This document shows positions 58,201-64,000 of a stretch of 64,000 nucleotides of DNA, piece after piece. Under the pieces are notes generated by a model that saw only the letters and a program-made list of their open reading frames with translations, did not search any database and was not told the origin of the DNA. The number at the start of each line of letters is the position of its first letter. Position 1 is the first letter of the stretch. This stretch comes from Liolophura sinensis (taxonomy: Eukaryota > Mollusca > Polyplacophora > Chitonida > Chitonidae): assembly GCF_032854445.1 (NCBI RefSeq), contig NC_088295.1, positions 41,777,385 through 41,841,384 on the forward strand, read 5' to 3'. Both the position numbers and the translations under genes were made by a program.

Positions 58201-60528
58201 CTCTCGTCAATACCTGCAGTGCTATTTAAAATACAACGCCTAACACTTTGTTTAAGACTGTTTTCTCTATTACTGGATGCCAACGTCAACCCTCAGATTA
58301 TGACTATTTAATATAGGTTGGCTTAAAAAGTACACTGCTTGGAATCACTTGCATTAAGCAGGCAATGTTTCCCATTACCTTATCATGACAAACACTTCAC
58401 ACAAGTTACTACTACCTTTCTTCCAAATGTTGAAGATCTTTATCTCTCTGTTCTATGAGATCTTCCATGGATAAAGCGTATGTATGTTCAAGATTAAGGA
58501 GTGTCTCCAATGCTGGAGAGTGGATGAGGGTGTGGTAGACATCGCTGAACACTTGCTCATTTGTCACTTCTTCTGGCTCAGCAAAATCTTTGACTTCCTA
58601 TGAACAAAAACAGGGATCCAAAATGTGTTTGATGGTTTGATGCTAGAATGTACAAATGCTGCTAACAAACACTGAAAATTATGAGGAAGGTACAGTGACT
58701 CTTCAGCCATATTGCATGTTTGCAAGGTGTTATTCAAGGATATTCTGAAGGCATTATTCTGGGTTGACCGATAAAATTATACTTTTTGTGAAGCCCTCAA
58801 CCTGGCAGAAGCAGTTTTGTCCAAAAACTTGAATTAACAATGTTCATAAATTGCACTGAAAGTTGCTCTTTCATATGTGAAAATTTTGAGGCGTTAGGGT
58901 TTGTTCTAATGGAGGAGTGACAAGACAATGGGAGAGTGACAAGATTTCGTGAAGGACTTGTTGCATCGCAGTAAAACATCAAAGTCTCACTGAATCACAT
59001 AATCCAGTACATGAACGCACCACTTACACATGTTCAGTTGATCAACTGCTTTAGATAGTCTCTACAGGAAAACCTCTTTTTTATGGTGTTTAATGCTATA
59101 CTGAAGAATTTTTCACCTGTAAAATAGTAACCAGGCTCATGGAAAGAAGAAACTGAGTTTTGGCTATGAACATGATAAACCACAAGTCTAAAAGTAATAC
59201 CAATATGTAGAATCAAGCTTGAAACCTTGATAGTCAGTAACAGATTGGCTGCAGAGAGAACAACACTCTTGCTGCCCAAGTCATTCTACTAGGTTATCCA
59301 TGAAGACTCCTAGCCCTTGACCAATGAGATGAGGCACTGAAATCAGAGCTCTTGCTAGTTCAGATCTTCCAACAAGAGGTTTGTCAGAGAGCTGTCTAGG
59401 TGCATAGTACCTGGGACTATTATACAATAAAACAATAATCCCAGACAGTACTAACTCCTACAAGCTTGAGATTACAACAGTACAATACAATGATACTGTT
59501 GTATGACTTTTATAAGCCTAGATACAGGTTATTAAAACATAATCAATGGCCAAAAGTAGCCAAGAGCAAAATGGTTGTTGGAATATCACCTCTGAGAAAG
59601 TTTTGGTCCATTTCTCCACAAGTTGGTCCACATTCACTTCTCCAGTCTTCACTTTATTGATGACATCCATGGCATTTTTATCATGTAGTCTGCTGGTTTC
59701 TTTGGATACAAAGTCCGCTAAAGATTGCGTCAGCTCTGCACACAGAGAAAGACATAACAAGACTTTACAGAAGTTTTCCTAAAATTACCAAAGGAGAGTC
59801 ATATACAGTACATGACTTAAAATATTGCCCAAAAAAGTGCATGTAAATGCCATAAAATATTACTTTTAGTGCTTACACTGACTGACATTTTTCCAGTTGG
59901 GTATAATCTTATCTTCCAAGCAAACCTCAGAATACCTTTGTATGATCTGTAAAACTCTCTGTAAAAATCAAAATGTACAGCTGTGTCATGGGTGAATCTT
60001 TCTGTCATTTGGCATAGCGGACATGTACATAGAACAGTATATACTTTCTTGATCAAATTCAGTTACTAGTACTGCAAATTTCTTTATTTATATATTTTAC
60101 TGTGTGTTACAGTACACTCAAGAATTTTTCTCCCATACCATGCCAGTCAGTTATATGGGTGGAGGATTTTGGCAAGTTACAGACCAACTTTACACCAGGT
60201 GATGTACAGATTTGCACACCACATTGGTGGAAGGCAACTGGTCTGCACTGAACATTATATCACACAAAAATGCCACAAGCGTCACTGTTACCAAGGCCCC
60301 ATGAGCCGGGTTTTTGGTGTGAATTTAGTTCCTGGGCCTGATGACAAGAAGCTCAAATCAGCACTTACCATCCTCAACATAACAAGGCAGATTATGTGCT
60401 TTAATCAAACGTCCCACCAAGTCGCTAACAGGCTGACGTAGAGGTATCATCACTGGGATAGTTAGCTTGGAATCCAATCCTTTGGAACTGAACTTAAACA
60501 CAAAATCCTTCTCTGTTGAGACAGGCAT
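19177..60528 (-). CDS. C12orf4: C12orf4 homologue (DUF2362 family), complete gene, 12 coding exons
   Basis: Encodes a 548-residue protein matching vertebrate C12orf4 along its whole length as I remember it (human about 552 aa). Minus-strand coding exons in order: 60369-60528, 59590-59735, 58416-58597, 31440-31539, 27603-27727, 25957-26060, 24535-24619, 23936-24057, 23380-23558, 20916-21143, 20156-20281 and 19177-19266. Phases agree at every junction. Diagnostic segments are [48 protein letters not shown] and [20 protein letters not shown]. There is no signal peptide or membrane segment, and the middle part is helical and charged. The function is poorly known; human variants are linked to intellectual disability and the mouse protein to mast-cell degranulation (from memory). 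The exon 9 end is the least certain junction because it lies in a minisatellite. Confidence 0.93.
19284..19385 (-). mobile_element. SINE remnant abutting the exon 12 acceptor
   Basis: Diverged 3' portion of the common SINE. Its AATAAA-repeat tail (19286-19299) ends about 18 bases before the acceptor AG of the last C12orf4 exon, on the coding strand. Confidence 0.65.
20156..20281 (-). CDS. C12orf4: C12orf4 coding exon 11
   Basis: 42 codons, phase 0 at both ends: [42 protein letters not shown]. It is nearly identical to the human segment I recall, which makes it the strongest identifier of the gene. Junctions are TTGTCAG| and CAG|GTAACT. Confidence 0.95.
20751..20876 (+). mobile_element. Common SINE, 5'-truncated, in C12orf4 intron 10
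   Basis: Plus orientation, antisense to the gene. It starts at CCTGTGGATGGTCGTGG and ends CAATCAAATAAATAAAT, only about 40 bp from the exon 10 donor. Confidence 0.8.
20916..21143 (-). CDS. C12orf4: C12orf4 coding exon 10
   Basis: 76 codons, phase 0: [20 protein letters not shown] through [20 protein letters not shown] to THEMSE. It matches the human [13 protein letters not shown]...[20 protein letters not shown] region. Junctions are ATTGCAG| and GAG|GTAAGG. Confidence 0.95.
21482..23422 (-). repeat. 42-bp minisatellite spanning the exon 9 / intron 9 boundary
   Basis: About 46 tandem units of 42 bp, with some units of 40 or 43 bp. Read in the exon 9 frame, a unit encodes the 14-residue SSSSDGQ(I/V)xVQSSV. 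The first unit (23380-23421) is coding, and the exon appears to end at CAG|GTCAGT inside the array. The consensus lacks stops in more than one frame, which explains the long serine- or valine-rich ORFs here. A 167-bp higher-order unit repeats near the left end (starts at 21511, 21678, 21845). Confidence 0.9.
23380..23558 (-). CDS. C12orf4: C12orf4 coding exon 9 (3' end inside the minisatellite)
   Basis: Follows TGTTGCAG in phase 1. [20 protein letters not shown] leads to a variable linker ending [17 protein letters not shown]. The donor CAG|GTCAGT at 23380 keeps phase 0 with exon 10. An identical donor one unit later (23338) would add 14 residues and also stay in frame. Without splicing, a TAG is met after two further units. 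The human protein has a non-conserved hydrophilic linker at this place. Confidence 0.8.
23936..24057 (-). CDS. C12orf4: C12orf4 coding exon 8
   Basis: Phase 2 in, phase 1 out. [20 protein letters not shown] then [20 protein letters not shown], close to human [32 protein letters not shown]. Junctions are CTGTCAG| and AGAG|GTAACT. Confidence 0.94.
24535..24619 (-). CDS. C12orf4: C12orf4 coding exon 7
   Basis: [20 protein letters not shown] then RHQAVTIG; spacing to the next conserved block equals that in human. The donor that keeps the frame is TTGG|GTTGGT, which is weak. A better-looking GTAAAT lies 4 bases downstream but would shift the frame. Confidence 0.88.
24745..25956 (-). repeat. Tandem amplification of the exon 6 / intron 6 junction (about 90 bp, about 15 copies)
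   Basis: Each unit, read on the minus strand, contains a copy of the exon 6 end ([18 protein letters not shown]), the splice donor and roughly 40 bases of intron start. The real exon is the most upstream member. Decoy donors AG|GTGAGT survive at 24811, 24897, 25062, 25520, 25698 and 25867. Others are mutated (for example CTAG|TTGAGT near 25150, 25429 and 25606) or lack the junction altogether. Spacing between copies is mostly 79-91 bp, with one short partial copy near 25289. Confidence 0.88.
25957..26060 (-). CDS. C12orf4: C12orf4 coding exon 6
   Basis: Phase 2 in, phase 1 out. [20 protein letters not shown] then [15 protein letters not shown], matching human [15 protein letters not shown]. 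Acceptor TATTTTCAG|; donor CTAG|GTGAGT. The 3' half of this exon is the seed of the tandem array that follows in intron 6. Confidence 0.92.
27603..27727 (-). CDS. C12orf4: C12orf4 coding exon 5
   Basis: [20 protein letters not shown] then [20 protein letters not shown], aligned with human [29 protein letters not shown]. Phase 0 in, phase 2 out; junctions CACTACAG| and TATGT|GTGAGT. Confidence 0.92.
27728..31439 (-). other. C12orf4 intron 4
   Basis: 3.7 kb without SINEs or convincing exons. The 164-codon minus-strand ORF at 28010-28504 has no recognisable domain, splice context or codon pattern of a gene. I see nothing else of note. Confidence 0.5.
31440..31539 (-). CDS. C12orf4: C12orf4 coding exon 4
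   Basis: [20 protein letters not shown] then [13 protein letters not shown], aligned with human [32 protein letters not shown]. Phase 2 in, phase 0 out; junctions TTTTCAG| and CAG|GTAACA. Confidence 0.92.
31601..32112 (+). repeat. 18-bp minisatellite grown inside a SINE
   Basis: About 25 units of roughly 18 bp (GTTGTATACATGATGCTG), with some 15- and 24-bp variants. To the left is TTTCCTCCCACAATAATATT, the SINE body. To the right is GAAATGTTCTTGAGAACAAC followed by CATAAAACTC and a CAAATAAAAT tail, the SINE 3' end. The unit resembles the SINE's own ATGCTGG...GTCGTATAAGTGA segment, so the array looks like an internal expansion of it. ORFs reading IMYTTS repeats here are by-products. Confidence 0.8.
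34302..34327 (+). repeat. Poly-A tract
   Basis: An uninterrupted A run of about 26 bases in intron 3, with no adjacent retroposed sequence that I can recognise. Confidence 0.85.
35179..35735 (+). repeat. Dispersed repeat family R2, copy 1, split by a SINE
   Basis: Begins with the small palindrome GGTAGCAAGGCTACC and continues with an internally repetitive body with pieces such as CACCCCTAACATTTACC and CACCCCTCACATTTGCC. A second copy starts at 57518 with the same palindrome and similar later blocks. No coding capacity is seen. Confidence 0.55.
35222..35351 (-). mobile_element. SINE nested in repeat R2, with target-site duplication
   Basis: 5'-truncated common SINE, minus orientation, flanked by GTAGGAGACACATGA at 35207-35221 and 35352-35366. 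The insertion therefore postdates the R2 copy. Confidence 0.8.
36301..36990 (+). repeat. Tandem repeat with 112-bp period
   Basis: Successive copies of CCAATGACAGCAAAACTCCA start at 36601, 36713 and 36825, with a last diverged copy at 36938; more diverged copies precede them. About five to six copies in all. The central ones are nearly identical, which suggests recent duplication or gene conversion. No function is evident. Confidence 0.85.
38770..39200. promoter_or_regulatory. Candidate intronic cis-regulatory patch
   Basis: Repeat-free stretch with several E-box-like CAGGTA/CAGGTG/CACCTG motifs, ATTA cores (GATAATTA, TATAATTA) and GATTATCTTCG. It is more complex than its surroundings and has no ORF. 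This is pattern-based inference only; conservation would be needed to support it. Confidence 0.2.
39976..40112 (-). mobile_element. Common SINE, 5'-truncated, minus orientation
   Basis: Tail at the left (TTATTCGATTTATCTGATTG), then the 3' body block with the GTACTTGAGAATATTTCACT equivalent and a shortened middle. Confidence 0.75.
40520..40600 (-). mobile_element. SINE 3' fragment, minus orientation
   Basis: About 80 bp matching the SINE 3' end (GAATATTTCACTTCTACAAT) and the GGTGGGAGG block, then an abrupt end. Confidence 0.65.
42247..42387 (-). mobile_element. SINE 5' half (tRNA-like head), minus orientation
   Basis: Unlike most partial copies, this one keeps the head: on the minus strand GGCCTCCGTGGCTGAGG, then B-box-like GAGTTCAAGTCC, and it stops near the GTCTGCCAG block. 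The 3' half is missing. Confidence 0.7.
43155..43242 (-). mobile_element. SINE 3' fragment, minus orientation
   Basis: Diverged 3' end with CATACTCAAGAATTTTTCAC and a following GTCATGGGTGGAG block. Confidence 0.55.
43500..44300. promoter_or_regulatory. Candidate intronic cis-regulatory patch
   Basis: GC content is higher than the surrounding intron and repeats are absent. GATA-like (TTTATCTCAAGTG, GGAGATAACATC) and ATTA motifs are present. ORFs are short and unrecognised. The call rests on composition alone. Confidence 0.2.
45040..45340. promoter_or_regulatory. Candidate intronic cis-regulatory patch
   Basis: Repeat-free and non-coding, with homeodomain-type TAATTAC and GGTAATTG cores and several balanced-composition blocks. 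Speculative. Confidence 0.18.
46450..47310. promoter_or_regulatory. Candidate intronic cis-regulatory patch, GC-rich
   Basis: The most GC-rich part of intron 3, with repeated CCAGT/CTGGCC words, a TGACGTAA-type site (TTGACGTAATCATC near 47203-47216) and no repeat matches. Overlapping short ORFs on both strands show no domain. It could be an enhancer or an old exon remnant. Confidence 0.22.
48405..49995 (-). repeat. 23-bp minisatellite, about 68 units
   Basis: Unit ATCTGTACTGATGAGTGAGCAAA with common variants (GGGCAAA, GAGAAAA, GCAAGCATA). A block of about 415 bp is duplicated (compare 48741 onward with 49156 onward). Because 23 is not a multiple of 3 and the minus-strand unit lacks stops, all three minus frames stay open. 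They encode the same 23-residue cycle ([20 protein letters not shown] plus FCP), giving ORFs of up to 284 codons that are not genes. Confidence 0.92.
50268..50298 (+). repeat. Poly-C / CCCCCACC tract
   Basis: About 30 bases of C broken by single A residues, just beyond the 23-bp array. The complementary G-runs could form a G-quadruplex on the minus strand, which is the transcribed-sense strand of C12orf4. Confidence 0.7.
54105..54370 (+). repeat. Dispersed repeat family R2, partial copy
   Basis: Shares GATTCTAATACACAATACAC with the copy at 57.9 kb, and a preceding GAACTCAATACATGC block. It is diverged, so the limits are approximate. Confidence 0.4.
56524..56640 (-). mobile_element. Common SINE, 5'-truncated, minus orientation
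   Basis: Tail TATTTATTTAATTTTAAGGC at the left, then 3' body blocks up to the CCGCAGATTGCTGCCAGAG equivalent, close to the recurrent truncation point. Confidence 0.7.
57518..58305 (+). repeat. Dispersed repeat family R2, copy 2, also containing a SINE
   Basis: Starts GGTAGCAAGGCTACC like copy 1. After the SINE it has two internal subrepeats, each with a TACACAATACACT block, ATTTA(C/T)GGTA then TTAATATGCACACA, and TAACACTTTGTTTAA. Non-coding. Confidence 0.55.
57585..57813 (+). mobile_element. Near full-length common SINE
   Basis: tRNA-like head (CCATGGCTTAGTTGGTTAGC), B-box-like GAGTTCAAGTCC, and a body with a deletion joining GGTTTCCAC to TTGAAATATTCTTGAGTACG. It ends in an AATAAATAAAT tail. 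It is inserted in R2. Confidence 0.82.
58416..58597 (-). CDS. C12orf4: C12orf4 coding exon 3
   Basis: [20 protein letters not shown], then [20 protein letters not shown] and a charged helix to HLEER. It is very close to human [24 protein letters not shown]. Phase 0 in, phase 2 out; junctions TTCATAG| and AAAG|GTAGTA. Confidence 0.94.
58680..58890 (+). repeat. Dispersed repeat family R1, copy 2
   Basis: Same ordered blocks as 8664-8880, including GCATGTTTGCAAG, TTATACTTTTTGTGAAGCCC and ATAAATTGCACTGAAAGTTG. It lies in C12orf4 intron 2, close to exon 3. A shorter match may exist near 39840-39895. Confidence 0.6.
59082..59160 (-). mobile_element. Diverged SINE 3' fragment, minus orientation
   Basis: GGTGTTTAATGCTATACTGA then AGAATTTTTCACCTGTAAAA match the SINE 3' end with many changes. 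Confidence 0.45.
59590..59735 (-). CDS. C12orf4: C12orf4 coding exon 2
   Basis: [20 protein letters not shown], then [20 protein letters not shown] to EKWTKTFSE. It aligns with human [44 protein letters not shown]. Phase 1 in, phase 0 out; junctions GTGTGCAG| and GAG|GTGATA. Confidence 0.93.
60078..60170 (-). mobile_element. Diverged SINE 3' fragment, minus orientation
   Basis: TTTATTTATATATTTTACTG tail region followed by the ACACTCAAGAATTTTTCTCC and ATATGGGTGGAGG blocks. Confidence 0.45.
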
Positions 60529-60562
60529 GTTTCTGCTAGTGTTGAAGGTGAAAAGTTTTCAA
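60369..60562 (-). CDS. C12orf4: C12orf4 exon with start codon (coding exon 1)
   Basis: The coding part is 60369-60528: ATG opens [20 protein letters not shown] then [20 protein letters not shown] to CYVED, matching human REFVYKF...LRVPLRFPVQ...LHGRLMLLHSLPCFIEKD. It ends G|GTAAGT in phase 1. TTGTGTTTCAG| at 60563 suggests that 34 bases of 5' UTR belong to this exon and that at least one non-coding exon lies further upstream. Confidence 0.92.
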
Positions 60563-61153
60563 CTGAAACACAAAAAATAAGCATAGTAAGTCTCCATAAA
60601 TCTTCAGGAAAATGTACATTGGGGCCTCATCATAGATTTAGCCAGAATTTGAAATCAAGCCGTTTCATTCCCAATTTTCCCTATGCCTCAGCATGTTAAT
60701 TTTGACAGAATAGGACATTTCAATGACACTGAGACACCCCCCTGGCTAACCCTATGGGCCTGACTACCTCAAAAAGAAGATGCTCCTGAACCACCTGGGC
60801 TGAATTCTAACACGTGCTGGTTATTTTCCAAGGATGAGCATCTGTTTCTGCTGGACTAAGGACTATTCCATTCCCTCCCTCCCCCAACTAAACATGATAT
60901 CTATCACAGCTGAACATAAATACAAGATGTAAATTAACCACTTGTTGTTAAAGGCTTTACTCAGGAATTCCTTCCGTGACCAGGGTAAACCACCAACTTA
61001 TACCCTCTCATTGATGAGCTTGAAAAACATCTTACACACATGTATATGCTATTAATGCCAGCAGTAAATTCTCCCTCCACCCTGATTACAAAATTATGAT
61101 CCTTAAGTGTGCCAAATTAGCAGGAATCTCCACCGTTATGTGATGTCAAATCT

Positions 61154-61328
61154 AATTATTTATCTGTTTCATAGGCGTTTTACATCAAACTCAAGAAAAT
61201 TTCACTTATATGACTACGACCAGCATTATAGAGAAAAGTGGGCAGAACCTGAGAGAAAACTGGGCAGAGCCCAAGAGAAACCTACAACCACATGGCTTGC
61301 AAACCTTTCCACGCATCAACGGAAAGTA
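61154..61328 (-). mobile_element. Common SINE, partial, minus orientation
   Basis: 3' tail TTATTTATCTG, then body blocks in order to CCTTTCCACGCATCAACGGA. One internal block is duplicated (two GGGCAGA...GAGAAAC units). It lies upstream of C12orf4 coding exon 1, probably in a 5' UTR intron. Confidence 0.7.
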
Positions 61329-62601
61329 AGATGTCATTCCTAGGGCATAAAAAAAGTGTATTCTACAATTGTGAGATACTATTTTGGACTTTGAGCGAAA
61401 AAAGGCGTATAGGCTGAATTAAAGTGGTAGCGTCAATCTTTGTGGCTAATAGCAAACTAGGTTACATTGTAGATTTAAGATCTGTTTCATTTTTCCCATC
61501 TCAGCATTCAGAAATACAGATCAGTACCGTCCTACTTGCAAGCATGTGCTGTCCACAATATGTCCAAAATACAAAAACATGTTTCCTTTAACTTCAAAGT
61601 AATTCTGACTTCACATCACCTACATGTAGTTATTCGTCAATAATAATGGCAATAACCTTCCAGTTAACACAAATGCATATGTCGCAAAAAGAGCAAGCTA
61701 ACTCTACAAGCCACCATTTTTAATGTGAGATGGCTGCACTCGCGATCACCCTCAAATAGATAAACTCGTGGAATGTTTCTATTGAAACGAAGAAGATTAC
61801 ACCATTAAAAGAGTGACCGACAACTTGCTGCTTTGTTTTAATAATGAACAAAAAGATCTATGAGCAACTACTGTGAAAAAAAGAAGACAACCTTATTTTC
61901 TGAGTCACAGTTTGAAAATGGTGGTTGAGAAGTTGGCTGCTGTCTGAGTGAGTGTGTCAGCTATATTTTTGAACTACGATGTTATGTTTTTTACAGCCAA
62001 ATTGACATTTCAGGAGTCGCCCCAGTTCACCTAGATATGGACGACACTGAGTGGGGGCTCTCGAAAACTTACTAAAAGGCAAGATTTTACTGTACTTGCT
62101 ACACAACTCGCATACACAAGTCTGTCAGCCCAACAGCGCTGTTAGCAATCGCCCTATAACCCCACCTGTTAGTTGTGTTAGCTCACAAGAGTCCCTACTC
62201 TGTCTCGTCTAAACCTGTGTGAACTCCTGTGTGAACGAAATTCCTGAAATGCCTGCTTAGTATAACGCAAAAAGAGGTGATATGAATTCAGAACTATTAC
62301 AAGATCATTGGAAACCTGTTTTTGTTGCATAAAAGCTTTGACACTTTGAGGTCAGCACAGGGAACAGGACTGAGACTGAGATACCCAAAATTCTTATGTG
62401 GCTCTATGGTGGGGGAGAAACTCAGAATCAAGCAAAATGTATTACTTTAAAAGAGCTAAGCTTATAGTGTAACGCAATCAATGATCACAGTGTTATTAAA
62501 ATCAATTATAAGTACAGAGGTTACTTTAGCCATACACTAAAAGACCCATGTCCTGCATTTTACCAGTATCTCCTATGTACATGCATTTAACACTTCTATG
62601 G

Positions 62602-62872
62602 ATTTATTTATTTCACTGATGTTTTATAGCGTACCGGTACTCAAGAATATTTCACTTATATGACAGAGGCCAGCAATATGGTGGGAGGAAACCTGGCAGA
62701 TCCCAGTGGGAACCCACGACCATCATCAGGCTGCTGACAGACCTTCCCACATATGGCAGGAGAGGAAGCCAGCATGAGTTGGGCTTGAACTCCCAGCGAC
62801 CGCATTGGTGAGCGGCTCCTGGGTCATTACGCTGCACTAGGGCGCTAACCAATTGAGTCATGGAGGTCCCCC
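62602..62872 (-). mobile_element. Full-length common SINE, minus orientation
   Basis: Complete from the AAATAAAT tail (left) to the tRNA-like head GGACCTCCATGACTCAATTG (right), with B-box-like GAGTTCAAGCCC. It is one of the best copies in the window. Confidence 0.85.
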
Positions 62873-63261
62873 ACATTTCTATTGAAGCTGTATGTATAAA
62901 CTAAGGAAATCACCACTTCTAGTGACAGAAGAATGTTAAAACTATCTCTTATTTATCACCACATGTTATCCACTCCGGATATATAAATTATGAGCTTCTT
63001 AAATAAATGACAAACATGGCTCGGTATATTATGTTAATTTCAACATTTGGATGGGGGCGTGGTCTGACAGCTCCCCACATGGTTCACCACAGCCTCCTTC
63101 GCGACATCATACAAGAAAAGAATCAAATGTTTTTAACAGCTATGTCTTTTTCAGGGCCTGAATCACGACACGAATCAATGAGAAAGATGAAATGATTTCA
63201 TTACCAAAGATATAAAGCCCAAGATTAATCAATATTAACAGAAAACATGCTTATTTCAGTG

Positions 63262-63346
63262 TGAAGTCCGTAACGTTCACCCGGTCGGACGCCATTTTCA
63301 ATCCAGGTGAATTGTGGGAATCGCCAGACGAACTGGGTCATTAGAG
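63262..63346. promoter_or_regulatory. Promoter-like patch with YY1-type site
   Basis: CpG-bearing sequence in an AT-rich region, with CGCCATTTT at 63290-63298 (YY1 consensus on the other strand) and GTGGGAA nearby. It lies directly before the possible (+) first exon at 63347 and 2.7 kb upstream of the first known C12orf4 exon. It could serve either gene or both. Confidence 0.35.
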
Positions 63347-63389
63347 ATGGAGGAAAATCGGTCACCGGCGGAGGAAAATAAGCTGCCTG
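63347..63389 (+). CDS. Possible first coding exon of an unidentified (+) gene, partial
   Basis: ATG opens MEENRSPAEENKLP and the exon ends G|GTAAGA, a good donor, in phase 1. Only 14 codons are visible and I do not recognise the protein. In vertebrates C12orf4 lies head-to-head with RAD51AP1 (from memory), but this N-terminus does not resemble the one I recall for that protein. The rest of the gene would lie beyond the window. Confidence 0.3.
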
Positions 63390-64000
63390 GTAAGATGTTT
63401 GTGGATTTTCTTAGTCATCCATATTCAACACAGCCGTTAAACAGTGTTAGCTAAGCAAGTATTTACCACTTAATTTTGGACTGGTGTTGTGTGTTGAAGG
63501 AAAACGTTTAATTTCCACAACGGGACTTCGAACTGGGGAATCTAGAGCAGGATTGATGCTTTGTTCAGAAACTAGGTCACCATACTTCAGCAGGCGCGTC
63601 AGACGAGAATTTTCTAGCAGCCTTCGTCAGGTTTTACGTCAACAGCGTCTGTCATGCTGGAAAAAAGAATAGCATTCCTTGGCCGATATCCCAGCAGTCG
63701 AATGGATATAGGCAAAATGTTAGTGATATTCTTTGAACAGTTTTATTATCGCTGGGGTCACGCACTCGTGTACAGACTATCATGCGTGGAAAAAAATAGG
63801 TCACTGTATTGGGCCATCAAACGTGGAACATGCACAGACCTCCCCCTGCGTGCTTGTGCCCTTTTGGGTTTGGGTAAAAAGGAACCGCTTTATTAGGGCA
63901 ATAGCTCTGAAAGAAGACAGTACATTTAAAATAAAAAAGCAGTCCAGAGCTTAAGTTCTACGTAGATTCTATAATGGAATAATTTTGCAGGCTTGCCACA

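Larger units (their letters stand above)
31540..58415 (-). other. C12orf4 intron 3 (about 27 kb)
   Basis: The largest intron, flanked by GT at 58415-58414 and AG at 31541-31540. It holds four repeat arrays or complex repeats, several SINEs, and repeat-poor patches that may be regulatory (38.8-39.2, 43.5-44.3, 45.0-45.35, 46.45-47.3 kb). I searched the translated ORFs here and recognise no nested gene. Confidence 0.7.

Noticed and set aside
63484-63954. Overlapping plus-strand ORFs near the right edge
   Set aside because: Short, mutually overlapping, without recognisable domains; the region is more likely the first intron of the possible gene at 63347.

Overview
This is an animal nuclear genome segment: two intron-rich genes are read through many short exons with GT-AG junctions, in an AT-rich background full of tRNA-derived SINEs and minisatellites. 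The abundant SINE (tRNA-like head, long conserved body, tail of AATAAA repeats) is the kind I associate with molluscs and related lophotrochozoans, so a bivalve or gastropod is my best guess. No species can be named from the sequence alone.

Layout. 1-5.3 kb is intergenic sequence with SINE fragments. 5.5-14.65 kb (+) is a complete protein disulfide isomerase gene: 11 coding exons, 501 aa, two CGHC active sites and a C-terminal KDEL, with UPR-type promoter motifs just upstream. 14.65-16.6 kb is a tail-to-tail intergenic spacer. 16.6-60.6 kb (-) is a complete orthologue of human C12orf4 (DUF2362 family). I assembled 12 coding exons whose phases agree at every junction, giving 548 aa against 552 aa as I recall for human. 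Its intron 3 is almost 27 kb long and holds only repeats and possible regulatory DNA. Around 63.3 kb there is a promoter-like patch with a possible first coding exon of another (+) gene, 2.8 kb upstream of the first C12orf4 coding exon.

The most unusual feature is how minisatellites are placed within the C12orf4 gene. A 42-bp array of about 46 units crosses the 3' end of exon 9, so the splice donor lies inside a repeat unit. A second array (about 90 bp, about 15 copies) is made of the end of exon 6, its splice donor and the start of intron 6, repeated in tandem; six decoy copies keep a consensus donor. A third (18-bp unit) has grown inside a SINE 78 bp upstream of exon 4. A fourth (23-bp unit, about 68 copies) lies in intron 3 and accounts for the longest ORFs in the window. 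A SINE tail carrying several AATAAA hexamers lies just upstream of the last-exon acceptor.

The two genes have no obvious functional link. PDI is a lumenal ER oxidoreductase. C12orf4 is a poorly understood, probably cytoplasmic protein. Nothing in the window is bacterial, viral or CRISPR-like. All exon models were built by hand from translations and splice consensus. No RNA evidence or database search was available.
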